Origin: Scylla paramamosain | Taxonomy: Eukaryota; Arthropoda; Malacostraca; Decapoda; Portunidae | DNA: 64,000 nucleotides | Assembly (NCBI RefSeq): GCF_035594125.1 | Contig: NW_026973669.1 | Coordinates: 2,927,501 to 2,991,500, forward strand | Direction of reading: 5' to 3' | Shown here: positions 38,757 through 49,828 of the stretch, piece by piece | How the letters are laid out: each line of letters opens with the position of its first letter | Numbering within the stretch: position 1 is the stretch's first letter | The notes under the pieces: generated by a model | Told to the model about the DNA's origin: nothing | The model's database searches: none | Seen by the model: only the letters and a program-made list of their open reading frames with translations | Position numbers and translations under genes: made by a program

Positions 38757-40994
38757 ATGAACTTTACTAGTGAGAATCTCCTCAATACACTTTTCAACGA
38801 CTTAGAAGACAACAATGAATCTGATAGCATCGGCATAGAAATAATAAATTCCATGTACTTATCTCTTGAGTTAGATGATATCTGTAATTATCATGACCTT
38901 ACCTCATACATGAATGTTATACCAAGAAGTAGCGCTGACTATATCAATATTCTCCATACAAATGCCCGCTCACTAAACAAAAATTATGACCAAGTAATCT
39001 CTTTTATCAAATCTCTTCCCAAACTCCCTGATATCTTATGTATAAGTGAAACCTGGCTCAATGCAAATAATGTTCACCTTCACGAAATTGATGGCTATAA
39101 GTCATATCATGTTCACAGGCCTTTATACTCTCCAGGTGGGGGTGTTGCAATTTATGTAAATATTGACCTACAAAGTGAAATTATTAAGGATTTTTGCATG
39201 TGTGATGAAAATGCTGAACTATGTAGTGTGAAAATTATTCTACCTACTATCTCCTACTCTGTTTCTTGTATTTACAGACCAAATAGTAAACATGCTAAAG
39301 TAAATGAATTTAATGCATATATTGATAATCTTCTTTCAAATAACTTTTTCACAAACAACAGGAATATACTCATAGGTGACTTCAATATAAACCTTCTTGA
39401 ACATGTGTCACACCCTCCTACTAACTCTTTCATTACAACTATGCAATCAAACAATTACTTCCCACATATATCTCGACCAACAAGATTTTCAGACATAAAT
39501 ACAACTGCAGCCCCATCTTTATTGGATCACGTCTGGACAAACTTCAATGAACCAGTCTCTTCTGGAATTTTCCACTTTCCTATCAGTGACCACCTTCCAG
39601 TGTTTATCAATATTCCAGTCTCTGATAAAGTGTGCAATATTCACCACAAAGTTGATTTTAGGCTACAAAATAGAGTAAATCGGTTGAAATTCACACAGAC
39701 CCTATCAAATACAGACTGGAATCTCTACCTCACTAGCAGTGACACAAACACAAACTGCGACATATTTCTGGATAAATTATATAAAATATACTATTCCTGC
39801 TTCCCCAAAATAACCAAAACTATCACATCCAAAAGACTGAGTAAGCCTTGGTTAACACAGGGGTTAATAAATTCAACAAAACATAAATATCAGCTGTACA
39901 AACTATACAAACTAGGGTCAATTACAATGGACCACTACAAACATTACAGAAATTATCTAAATAACTTAATAAAACGCAAAAAATCTGAATATTACCTACA
40001 AAGGTTTGCAAATTTTAGACTTAACACAAAAAAAGTTTGGGAACTAATTACCGAAATAGAAAACATTAATAATAATAACAAGACGGTCTCCCACACACTA
40101 CACTATAATGACACAGTCCTGCACACTCCACATGAAATTTCAAATGCATTCAACACCTATTTTTCACAAATTGCACCTCAACTTAGCTCCCAGCTTCCTA
40201 GAGCTCAAAACTCACACATTTCTTATCTCAGAGGTAATTTCCTAAATTCCATGAATATTCCCATAGTGACAGGAAATGACATAGTAAAAGCTATTTCTGC
40301 CTTAAAAAATAAAAAATGCCCTACGGATGAAATACCTGTGAAAATAATCAAAGAGAACAAAAATCTTCTAGCAGAGCCACTCTCAAAATTATTCAATGAT
40401 TCAATAAAAGATGGAGTTTTCCCTAATAGATTCAAGCTGGCAAAAATTATCCCTATCCATAAATCGGGAAGTAAAACTAATATCTCAAACTACCGACCAA
40501 TCTCTATTTTACCAGTGTTCTCTAAAATATTTGAAATCATTATGAAGAACTTCCTCATGAACTACCTCAATTCACAAAAACTCTTAAATAATAGGCAATT
40601 TGGTTTCCGTCCCGGACTAAATACTTTTGACGCTATAAATGTGTTTACCTCTGACCTACACGATGCCTTGAATAAACATAAGTCTATAATATCCATTTTC
40701 ATTGATTTCAGCAAAGCTTTTGACACAGTTGACCCAAACATTCTAATAGACAAATTACGTCACTATGGTATTCGCGGTTGTGTGGAAAATTGGTTCAAAT
40801 CATATTTAACTGGCCGATCTCATTTTACATCCTACAGTAACTCTAAATCAACCATCAAACCTATACATCTTGGTGTGCCACAAGGTAGCATCTTAGGCCC
40901 TATTCTTTTCCTGATATATATATCAACGATATCAGCAATGCCTCCACTGCTTTCAACACTATACAGTTTGCTGATGACTCCACCTTGTACATGA
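38757..40994 (+). pseudogene. LINE ORF2: APE endonuclease and reverse transcriptase, frameshifted, unit 1
   Basis: 745 codons from ATG 38757. Endonuclease: N69 in HTNARSLNK, E98 in CISETWL, GDFN at 207-210, and S-D-H at 277-279. Reverse transcriptase: KIIPIHKSG (about 563-571), NYRPISILP (578-586), FGFRPG (615-620), the first catalytic Asp in FIDFSKAFD (648-656) and LGVPQGSILGP (705-715). At about residue 721, in a (TA)n tract (40913-40923), the frame is lost. The second catalytic pair (FADD) is encoded in the other frame at 40967-40978. From about 721 the frame translates nonsense to its stop. The enzyme would nick DNA and copy its own RNA into the target; as it stands the product lacks the active site. 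Confidence 0.85.
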
Positions 40995-41773
40995 TTGGTG
41001 ATAATCCCACTGACCTAATCTACAGAGCCAACCTAGAATTATCTGCCTTTTCTGAATGGTGTCTTGCAAATCGCCTAACAATTAACACAGCTAAAACTTT
41101 CTACATGTTATTTACAAATACCACCACCAAATACCAACCCTTACCTAGACTTACCATATTAGATAAAGATATCACGCAAGTTTCTAAGACAAAATTTCTT
41201 GGAGTCACATTTGACAATAATCTTACCTTTAAATATCACATATCAAACCTTTGCCTAAAATTATCTAGATCAATAGCTCTATTGCTGAAAATAAAAAACT
41301 TTGTTCCAGTGGAAATTATGAAAATCATGTATTATGCCCATATATACCCACACTTAACCTACTGTAATCCAATTTGGTCCACTACCTACCCATGTCATCT
41401 ACAAAATCTAAACATCCTCCACAAGAAAATTATTAGAATCATGACTAATAGTGACTTCCTCCAACACACACCTCCACTCTTTAAATCTATGAAAATCCTT
41501 CAACTCTCTGACTTATCAAACTTCTCTATTGCATCATACATGTTCAAATTGATAAATTCCAACAACAACAATACCCTGACCCTAACTCATAACCACTCCA
41601 CACGCTACAGGCATTCTCTACAGATTCCCCATCATACCTTAACTCTCTACCAACACTCTCTAATGTATAAAGCTCCCAAAATATGGAATAGCACCCTGTC
41701 ACATATAAAAAATTCATTAAGCGTAAATATCTTTAAGAGAAAACTAAAAGAATATTTATTGTCTCAATACTGA
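40967..41773 (+). pseudogene. LINE ORF2 C-terminal part after frameshift, unit 1
   Basis: Starts with the FADD catalytic motif and continues MIGDNPTDLIYRANLELS, FLGVTFDNNLTFKYHI and HIYPHLTYCNPIWS to TGA at 41771-41773, with ORF-like codon use and no further breaks. It is open upstream through the (TA)n tract, so a two-base length change there accounts for the break. Confidence 0.85.
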
Positions 41774-42269
41774 CACATCTTGTACTTCAATCAATTTTTA
41801 TCAATATCTATTATTTTGTTTCTTGGTATTGTAACCAAATAGTTCATATCCTCTGTAACTAAAATAGTTTATATCCTCTAGTATATATACATATTTATTT
41901 CTGTTTGTTTAATTATTCTCAAAACAAATATTTGCTTGTTTATAATCAGATTCCACTTCAATTTTCTCTATTTCTCATGTATAATTATGATTTTTCTCCT
42001 TTCCTTCCTGTTCTTGCAAAGCCATTTATCCCTAAATCTTTTGTTATTGCTATTTATTTATTTATATATATTTTCTTTTTTTACATTTTCTTCAATTAGA
42101 TTTTTAGTTTAGTGTTGTTTTACATTTCAGTATTAAGTAGATATTAAGTGTGCCCAAAAAGCTTGTGCTTCATAACGGGCTGTTTGTCTTTCAGTTAATT
42201 GTACCTTAAGCTTATATATGTACTACAGACAAACATAATAAAGTGTTTAAAGTGTTTAAAGTGTTTAAA
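41774..42269 (+). other. LINE 3'UTR and short-repeat tail, unit 1
   Basis: AT-rich with no coding sequence. Ends aataaagtgtttaaagtgtt + taaagtgtttaaaa, a 9-base unit repeated three times. Confidence 0.7.
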
Positions 42270-42403
42270 AGTGAGAGAGAGAAAGAGAGGAGGGACCGCG
42301 CACTTTGCTGTGCTCCCAGCCCAAGGCAAGCAGGCACGTGCCCACACACTGCCACACTGCCTGCACGCCCACAGGCAGCAGACGAGCCGCAAGGTGAGGC
42401 TGA
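42270..42403 (+). promoter_or_regulatory. ZNF-B presumed leader exon, remainder 3' of the LINE
   Basis: Begins gagagagaaagagaggaggg and ends gacgagccgcaag with donor gtgagg at 42404, as at ZNF-A. The LINE separates it from its former upstream flank at 37510-37719. Confidence 0.45.
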
Positions 42404-42432
42404 GAGGGAAGAAGGGAGAAGTGGTGGTAAAT

Positions 42433-42589
42433 TTATAGTTTAAGCCAATGTCCCCAATCTGTACCCACGGCCCACGGCGTTATTATTAATTTCCGACAAG
42501 TAGTGTAATCATTAGAAATGATGTGAATAGTGAGAAGAACAAAATGAGGTAGGTTATTACCACGTAGTGTGTAATGGCTTAAACTATAA
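42433..42589. mobile_element. 157-bp inverted-ended element, ZNF-B intron
   Basis: Second copy of the element at 24803-24959, with both 14-base arms intact. Confidence 0.5.
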
Positions 42590-42614
42590 TAAAACCCAAG
42601 TGATCAATTGGTTC

Positions 42615-42878
42615 CTTGTTTGTTTGTTTGTTTGTTTGTTTTGAAAGTGATGAATATTTGTATTTGGTGGTGGTTTGTGTATCCAGATGAGCAAAGGCAA
42701 GTGTTGTGTTTGTTAGTAGGCTGAGCGTTGCACCTGTTATCTTGTTAATACGTTTTTCTGGTGATAAATTCTTTGACAAAATCACTCCCAGATCTTTTCC
42801 TCTTGTTGTCTTATTTATTGTTTCATTTCCCATCTTATAGTTACAGCCACACCTTGTGTTACTTTTTCCAAACTCCAA
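42615..42878 (-). mobile_element. antisense LINE RT fragment, ZNF-B intron
   Basis: Same fragment as at 24985-25248, with an identical translated sequence. Confidence 0.7.
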
Positions 42879-42880
42879 AT

Positions 42881-43285
42881 TCCTCTGTTGCAGGTGCCAG
42901 GTGTATCTTGTCTGTGCAGGCTGTGTGTTAGGCTGAGGCTGAGGCAGGAAGCCCCTCGCTGCCTGTGTGGTGACGGCCTCCTCTGTTGCAGGTGGCAGGT
43001 GTATCTTGTCTGTGCAGGCTGTGTGTTAGGCTGAGGCTGAGGCAGGAAGCCCCTCGCTGCCTGTGTGGTGACGGCCTCCTCTGTTGCAGGTGCCAGGTGT
43101 ATCTTGTCTGTGCAGGCTGTGTGTTAGGCTGAGGCTGAGGCAGGAAACCCCTCGCTGCCTGTGTGGTGACGGCCTCCTCTGTTGCAGGTGCCAGGTGTAT
43201 CTTGTCTGTGCAGGCTGTGTGTTAGGCTGAGGCTGAGGCAGGAAGCCCCTCGCTGCCTGTGTGGTGACGGCCTCCTCTGTTGCAG
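42881..43285 (+). repeat. 98-bp splice-site repeat, ZNF-B (4 units)
   Basis: Four units from 42881 to 43273, each with cctctgttgcag. One unit has ggtggcagg in place of ggtgccagg. One unit fewer than at ZNF-A and ZNF-C. Confidence 0.93.
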
Positions 43286-43365
43286 GTGCCAGGACTCCCT
43301 CCGTGCATCCCTCCTGCAGCCCCAGGCTTCCTGCAGGACCGGACGCAGCCAGGAGCAGCGTTGCA

Positions 43366-43386
43366 ATGGAGGGTGCAAGGCCAGGA

Positions 43387-43423
<37 letters not shown>

Positions 43424-44295
43424 ACAGGCTGGAGCAGCGGGCGACCCAGGGCGTGAGGACCTACACTTGTGACCACTGCGGCAAAGTGTGCTCCACCAAG
43501 GCTGCCATTGCCAGACACGTCCTCTCCCATGCCAGCAAGACAAGGCTGAGAGGCAGGAGTGGCCCCGCTGAACACACTGCCACCCACACTGGTGGCAGGA
43601 ACCACAAGTGTGACCTCTGCGGGAAGACATTTGTCCGGAAGAGTCATCTTGCCTCACACATCCTCACCCACACTGGGGAGAGAAAGTTCCAGTGCCTGGA
43701 GTGTGGGAAAAAATTTATCCAGAAAGGTGATCTTGACAGACACATCCTCATCCACACTGGGGAGAGAAAGTTCCAGTGCCTGGAGTGTGGGAAAAAATTT
43801 GCCCACAAAAGTCATCTTAACACACACATCCTCACCCACACTGGGGAGAGAAAGTTCCAGTGCCTGGAGTGTGGGAAAAGATTTACCCGCAAAAGTCATC
43901 TTAACAGACACATCCTCACCCACACTGGGGAGAGAAAGTTCCAGTGCCTGGAGTGTGGGAAAAGATTTACCCACAAAAGTCATCTCAACACACACATCCT
44001 CACCCACACTGGGGAGAGAAAGTTCCAGTGCCTGGAGTGTGGGAAAAGATTTACCCAGAAGGGTTCCCTTGACAGACACATCCTCACCCACACTGGGGAG
44101 AGAAAGTTCCAGTGCCTGGAGTGTGGGAAAAGATTTACCCTGAAGGGTTCCCTTGACAGACACATCCTCACCCACACTGGGGAGAGAAAGTTCCAGTGCC
44201 TGGAGTGTGGGAAAAGATTTACCCTGAAGGATTCCCTTGACAGACACATCCTCACCCACACTGGAAAGAAGAAGAGAAAACAGCCAAAATTATAG
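43366..44295 (+). CDS. C2H2 zinc-finger protein ZNF-B, 9 fingers
   Basis: 309 residues from ATG 43366 to TAG 44293-44295. MEGARPGN and 10 Ser, the atypical finger 1 with its long linker, finger 2 (FVRKSHLASH), then seven homogenised fingers. Their helices (-1 to 6) read QKGDLDR, HKSHLNT, RKSHLNR, HKSHLNT, QKGSLDR, LKGSLDR and LKDSLDR. The C-terminal tail KKKRKQPKL matches ZNF-A. Against ZNF-A it has eight fewer fingers and mostly different contact residues, so a different DNA target is predicted. Probable exon start 43286. Confidence 0.9.
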
Positions 44296-44395
44296 CTGTT
44301 GCAGTTTGTTTGTTTGTTTGTTTGTTTGTTTGTTTGTTTGTTTGTTTGTTTTGAAAGTGATGAATATTTGTATTTCGTGGTGGTTTCTGTCCTGG
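44296..44395 (-). mobile_element. (GTTT)n plus LINE 3'-end fragment after ZNF-B
   Basis: The gtttgttttgaaagtgatga + atatttgtatttcgtggtgg run repeats the left end of the fragment at 24985. Only the 3' tail of the element is present. Confidence 0.6.
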
Positions 44396-44533
44396 CACTT
44401 ATGCAGAGGATGGGCATACAGTTCCAGGCCCTGCCACCACCACCGCCACCACCAGCAGCAGCAGCAGCAGCAGCACAGCCACAGGAGGGGGAGGAGAAGG
44501 CCCTGCTGGCACCCAACCCCCCCACCATCCCAG

Positions 44534-44586
44534 GACACTCTTCCTGCTGTGGAGAGATCAGATTGTTCCACTGAGTACACCTCCAG
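44534..44586 (+). CDS. EIF2AK3: PERK-like kinase, exon before the kinase domain (unit 1)
   Basis: Acceptor accatcccag, 17 codons plus two bases, donor gttggt. Reads DTLPAVERSDCSTEYTS and supplies AG of the Arg that precedes YLTDFEP. The resulting S-R-Y-L-T-D-F-E-P junction is the one known in PERK. Upstream, 44405-44533 is open in other frames (a Pro/Ala-rich frame reading MGIQFQALPPPPPPPAA), so the true acceptor may lie further left. Confidence 0.5.
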
Positions 44587-44689
44587 GTTGGTCTGTTAGG
44601 TTAGGTTGGGTTAGTTTTTGAGTTAGTTGGTTAGTTTGTGTGTTAGTTTGTACTGTAGGTGAGTCTGTTATTCAGAAATGCTTTGCTCT

Positions 44690-45075
44690 TTCACCACCAC
44701 TGTTTTCCAAGGCCACACAGAGATCATTAGCTGGGTTCTCCAGAGTGTTTCTCATATTAATAACATAGAAATCTTGTTAATCTGTCACTATAATCATAAA
44801 AACACCTTTAAAACCCATGTCAGTTCAAGTAGAGCCTTTTGAAAGCAGGTAGGCATTTTCTCAAGGGTGTTTCTCCTGTTAATAATGTAGAAACCTTGTT
44901 AATCTATCACTACAACCATAAAGACACTCTTGAAACCTGTGTCACTTCAACCAGAGCCTCTTAAAAGTAGTGTTTCTCGTGTTAATAACACAGAAACCCC
45001 GTAACTCTTGACATTATAACCATAAAAATGCCCTCCAAACCTGTGACACTTTAACTACAGCCTTTTGAAAGTAGT
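44690..45075. repeat. satellite core family, reverse orientation, 3 units (unit 1)
   Basis: Three diverged units with gaaatcttgttaatctgtca, accataaaaaca and acttcaa..agagccttttga, in the intron between PERK-like exons. Confidence 0.88.
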
Positions 45076-45149
45076 GGTGTTGGCAGAAGTCTTAAGAATA
45101 CAGTCCACCCCACCACTACCACCACCACCACCACCTGTCCCTTCTGCAG

Positions 45150-45272
45150 GTACCTGACGGACTTTGAGCCGGTGCAGCGTCTGGCGCGGGGCGGGCTTGG
45201 TGTGGTGTGTCGGGTGCGGAACAAGTTGGATGAGAATGAGTATGCCGTGAAGAGGATCAACCTGCCAACCAA
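45150..45272 (+). CDS. EIF2AK3: PERK (EIF2AK3)-like kinase N-lobe exon, strands beta1-beta3 (unit 1)
   Basis: Acceptor cccttctgcag, donor gtgagt. Reads [20 protein letters not shown], then [27 protein letters not shown], the glycine loop and YA-KRI-LP match PERK, the ER-membrane kinase that phosphorylates eIF2alpha during unfolded-protein stress. The ATP-binding Lys (AVK) is present. The glycine loop reads A-R-G-G-L-G, so the first Gly of GxGxxG is Ala; both copies share this. No luminal-domain or transmembrane exons were seen upstream and no C-lobe follows before the block repeats at 46420, so unit 1 is probably a non-functional gene fragment. Confidence 0.78.
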
Positions 45273-45289
45273 GTGAGTGTGTGTATGTG

Positions 45290-45305
45290 TGAGTGTTTGT
45301 GAGGC

Positions 45306-45336
<31 letters not shown>

Positions 45337-45411
45337 AAGACAGACAGAGAGAGAGAGAGGGAGGGAGGGATAGACTGACAGAGATGCAGAGAGAGAGAGA
45401 GAGAGATAGAT

Positions 45412-45495
<84 letters not shown>

Positions 45496-45643
45496 TGTTA
45501 GACAGACAGAGAGAGAGAGAGATAGACAGAGGCAGGGTTAGACAGACAAAGAGGCATACACTGACAGAGAGACAGACAGAGACAGGGATAAAGTAACAGA
45601 GATGGAGAGAGAAAAAGACAAACAGAGACATTGAGAGATGTTT

Positions 45644-45735
<92 letters not shown>
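45290..45735. repeat. GACA/AG and (GT)n microsatellites (unit 1)
   Basis: (GACA)n at about 45305-45345, (AG)n at about 45408-45491, mixed GACA/AG to about 45630, and (GT)n at about 45648-45734. Unit 2 (63245-63533) has the same order with far shorter blocks. Confidence 0.93.
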
Positions 45736-45736
<1 letters not shown>

Positions 45737-46072
45737 GATTTATGAAGAAGATGGCAAATAGTGGGAATTTTCTGATGTGTTTTGTACTTTATATTTTCTT
45801 TGCTTCATTCATTTTTTTTTCTTGTTTTTTGTTTCCATGTGTATTTCATTCATGTTTTTCCTTTCTCCTTCTCTCTCTATTCCTTTATTTTTTTCCTTTC
45901 ACCTATATACTTCATTCGTATCTTTCCTCTCTTCTTCATTCTCTTCCCTCAGTATATAAAGCTACATTAGGGTAATACATGTGTGTGTTTGTTTGTACAT
46001 AAGTTACAACACCACTCCCTGCCACACCACACCACCAACCACACTAACACTGCACCACCACCACCACTGCAG

Positions 46073-46205
46073 CAAGTCATCTGCTGAGAGAGTGAAGAGG
46101 GAGGTGAGGGCCCTGGCTAAGTTCAACCACGCCAACATTGTCGTCCGCTGCTACAACAGCTGGCCGGAGACGCCCCCCCCAGGATGGCAGGACCCCCAAG
46201 ACGCC
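46073..46205 (+). CDS. EIF2AK3: PERK-like kinase exon, helix alphaC to insert-loop start (unit 1)
   Basis: Acceptor ccaccactgcag. The first C completes Asn, then KSSAERVKREVRALAKFNHA, then NIVVRCYNSWPETPPPGWQD. ERVKREVRALAK matches alphaC with its salt-bridge Glu, and YNSW.E.PP..WQ matches the start of the PERK kinase insert. The right end is uncertain; the frame stays open to TAG at 46263-46265 with no strong donor, so the gene is interrupted here. The run of eight C at 46173-46180 keeps the PERK-like frame. Confidence 0.7.
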
Positions 46206-46419
46206 GTGCACAGCCAGCAAGTCTCCTGCGTTTGTGTGCGTATGTTTGTGTGCGCATTTACTTAGCGGTGACACACAGGAGAGGAGGTAATTTCCTACTG
46301 TCCTGTCTTCATAACTGTTCTTATCCAACAGAGTGCAAAGCCTTGAATGCCGAACCACCAGCACGCAGGGGAACACCGCAGTGGATTGTTAAACGGTCAT
46401 TTACTGTGTCTTTCCATAG
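46206..46419. other. sequence at the tandem junction
   Basis: About 210 bases between the last PERK-like codons and the start of unit 2. Its unit 2 counterpart lies beyond the window. Contains an acceptor-like ttatccaacag at about 46331, but no family was recognised. Confidence 0.5.
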
Positions 46420-46726
46420 TCCTGCTTGTTTCTGTCTCTCTGTGTCTCTGGTTTTGGTGTCTCCCTCCCAAACATTATTTTCACAACAAGCCACAAACCA
46501 ACATCCCTTCATTAACACTTAGATACCTTAACTTAACTCACCCCCAAAATTCCCACAAACTGACTAACTTGTTTTTTGTTTATTGTTTGTTTGTTTATTT
46601 TATTTATTTTATTGATGTATTTTTTATTTGAAAGTAGCCATATTCTTAAGGTTTTTATGGTTCTGTTTATTATTGTTTGGGCTGTCCTGTGTTTGTGATT
46701 GCTGGACTCATATAGAAATGGGTAGT

Positions 46727-46729
<3 letters not shown>

Positions 46730-46778
<49 letters not shown>

Positions 46779-47207
46779 TTCTGTATTATTTTTGATGTTT
46801 TTATTATTTTGTTGTTTATTTTTGTGTTATTTATTTAGCCTGCCTGGCATACAGTTAGATTGAGTGTTATTTTGTTGTTTATTTGTTTATATTGTTTTAT
46901 TTTATTTAGTATTTGTTTAGTTAATGATTTAGTGTTATTGGTGTTTTTTGTGTTTATTTGTGTATGCAGTTTTATTTACAGCTATTTATTGATTTATTTT
47001 TATTGATGTATTTGTTTTTAGTTTAGAGTCTGGCCAACAATTACTATTTCTATATGATTACTTTTCATATTAAGGAGACTGGCCAAGGCAAAACACCCTT
47101 TGTACAGTGCAACTCCTGAAACAAAAGAGGAGAAAAATGATTGAAGTTCCTGAGGTGTCTAATACTCCTCTTTTGAGACAGGCAGCAGAGTCCCAGAGTG
47201 CACCAGT
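46730..47207. other. about 480 bases present only in unit 2
   Basis: Between ggtagttttatt and gaaggggtgaaac, which are adjacent in unit 1 at about 29218. Starts with TTA/TTTA repeats, then T-rich DNA and a GC-balanced end. Either an insertion in unit 2 or a deletion in unit 1. No coding sequence. Confidence 0.85.
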
Positions 47208-48257
47208 GAAGGGGTGAAACAATGACAATACTGCCTGGCTCTTGCACTAGTGAGGTGGACAGAATAGGGATGAGAATAAAGAGAAATTGTCATAGGAAAT
47301 ACAAACTGGCAGACTTTAGAGTGTAACAGTGAAGGGGTTGAAAAAGTGGAGGTACTGTTTAGCTCTTGCACTAGTGGGGTGGACAGAATAGGAGAGGATT
47401 CTTAAAAGTTTGGCATTGTTAGCTTGAAAGATTATACTTGAAAGATTATTTATTACATGTTGAAAGGACAGAATAGGGATGAAAATATATAGAAAGTCTT
47501 GTGAAGATACTGGTTAACTCTTGTACTAGTGAGGTAGACAGAATAGGAGGCCATTCTAACAAGTTTGCCAGTGTTAGTTTGAAAGGCAATACTTAAAAAA
47601 AAGACTTGTTACATATTTAAAGGACAGAATAGGGGTGAAAATAAATGAGAAGAAGTAGAAAGTCTTGTTACCAGGGGGACATGAGAAAAATTTTGGCAGT
47701 GTTAATGTGTTTGTTACCGACTTTTTTCACCTCGCATCACCTCTGTCTCTCTCCTGAACCTCTAAAAAAATATGTAGAATGCATTTAGACAAGTTAGGAA
47801 GGAGGTTAAGAGAGAGAGGTGAGATGAAGTGAGAATATTCCTATGTATTTTCTGTCATAACACCTCATATCACCTTTTGTCTCCCCTGAACCTCTAAAAA
47901 TATCAACAGTGAGACATTTAGACAAGTTAGGGAGGTGAAGAGAGAGAGAGAGGTGAGATGAAGTGACATTATTCCTGTCTCTCTCCCAGCTTAAACTTTC
48001 AAAAATATTTATAATGAGAAATGTAGACAAGTTAGAGAGGTGTAGAGAGATAGAGGTGAGATGAAGTGACATTATTGTTTTGTTTCTTGCCTAACACCTT
48101 TCTCTCTCTCCTTCTCTTGGCCTCTGCCTCCTCAAAAAGAGCCTATATTAATGAACTGGTGATGGTACAGGCCTATAATACCTTGTAACAACATTTCATC
48201 ATAAAATCTGCCAACGCTGGTTCAATTATAATCATTGTCATTCCTCATGCTAAGCTT

Positions 48258-48355
<98 letters not shown>

Positions 48356-48990
48356 TACTATTATTATTACTATTATCATTATGATGTCATGCATTAGTGT
48401 TTTCATTTGTTTCCTGCGCCGTCATTGGTGCAGGAAATATCATGATGTTTTGGTTGCAAGAGTCCATGTATATATAGATTGAGCCATCGTATTCATGTTT
48501 ATCATTGTGTGGTGTTGTAAATATACTTTATCTGTAAATAAAAAATGTATCCTATGACATTTGTTTATTTTCTTGTATGTGTGTTAGGTTAGGTTAGCAT
48601 AGTCTATATACAAGCTCTTGGCAGTGCATATATATCACAGACAGATTGTTAGACAGTAAATTAATTTGAAGTAGAACCAATTGTTGTGTGTGTGTTAGGT
48701 TAGCCTATCACACCCTTATCTTAGAAATATTCCTTTGTACATGCTTATGTACCACAGCCAGATAGACAGTGATTAGGGAGGTGGATGGAATAGTGGTGAA
48801 AGACTGAATATACTGGTTCACTCTTGCATTGCGGAGGTGGACAGAATAGTGGTGAAAGAGTGAATATACTGGTTGACTCTTGCATTGCGGAGGTGGACGG
48901 AATAGTGGTGAAAGAGTGAATATACTGGTTCACTCTTGCATTGGGGAGGTGGACAATAGGAGATGAAGGAGTGAAGATATTGGTTAACTC
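47208..48990. repeat. minisatellites and (TTA)n (unit 2)
   Basis: Counterpart of 29219-31120: diverged 56-bp units at 47205-47530, (TTA)n at about 48259-48360, and three 56-bp units at 48775-48960. Confidence 0.9.
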
Positions 48991-49771
48991 GTTCTCTATT
49001 TTATTCGAGTTTTCATTAATTTATGGTTTAATTGTGAGTGATAGGCTAACCCTTTCACTCGTTCAGTCTTCAGTATCATTATAAACACTCTACTGTGTCT
49101 TTCGTAACTTATAATTAATTTTTAGGTTCACTTATAAACTCAATCTTCTCGTTTTCTATGATTTTATTCGAGTTTCCGTCAATTTAAAGGTTTAATTATA
49201 AGTGATAGGCTAGTTGGCGCCCGGAACCGACTCCCTCTCTCTCTCTCTCTCTCTCTTAACACCTCACAGTGCTTCAAGTGACATGTTTTCATTTCTATTC
49301 GCTTATAAACTCAATCTACCCTCGCATTTCCTGCCATATAATTAAAGTATCCGGTTGTACCCCATGGTGAGGGTCCGCTTGTTTCCACCTCCTTCACCGA
49401 GGGAGGGAGGCAGACTGCTCCTGGCGCTTTGGGATTCTTTATTTATTTATTTATTTTTTTTATTCTCTTCCTCAGTGTACCTGGGAAACACCGTGCAGTG
49501 CGGTTGTGTGTGTGTCCTCTTTTCATTTAAACACCAGGGAACGGGACCACAGAGGCACAGGAGGTCAATTAAGGTGAGTTTAGTAGTGACAGGGAGCAGA
49601 GGTCTGGCTTCAACCTACGACACTACCTGGAAAACACTGGAAATACCTGGAAAATACTTGATACTTAATAGCAAAAGGGAGAAGAGAAGAGAGAAAATAA
49701 TGCTATTTATCATGGAATAGAGGCGGACACACACACACACACACACACATACATATATACACACACACACA

Positions 49772-49828
<57 letters not shown>

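Larger units (their letters stand above)
37720..42270 (+). mobile_element. non-LTR retrotransposon (Jockey/CR1-group LINE), 5'-truncated, unit 1
   Basis: The 5' border is placed where homology to the ZNF-A flank stops (about 37719), and the 3' border after three copies of aaagtgttt (42241-42268), a short-repeat tail as seen in several LINE clades. It contains the end of ORF1, an ORF2 with endonuclease and reverse transcriptase, and a one-site frameshift. Inserted in + orientation in the presumed leader region of ZNF-B. The identical copy in unit 2 shows that it inserted before the block duplicated. Confidence 0.88.

Noticed and set aside
44405..44574. Pro/Ala-rich frame (MGIQFQALPPPPPPPAA) before the PERK-like exon
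   Set aside because: Its frame does not join the SRYLTDFEP junction; kept only as a possible extension of the exon, not as a gene.
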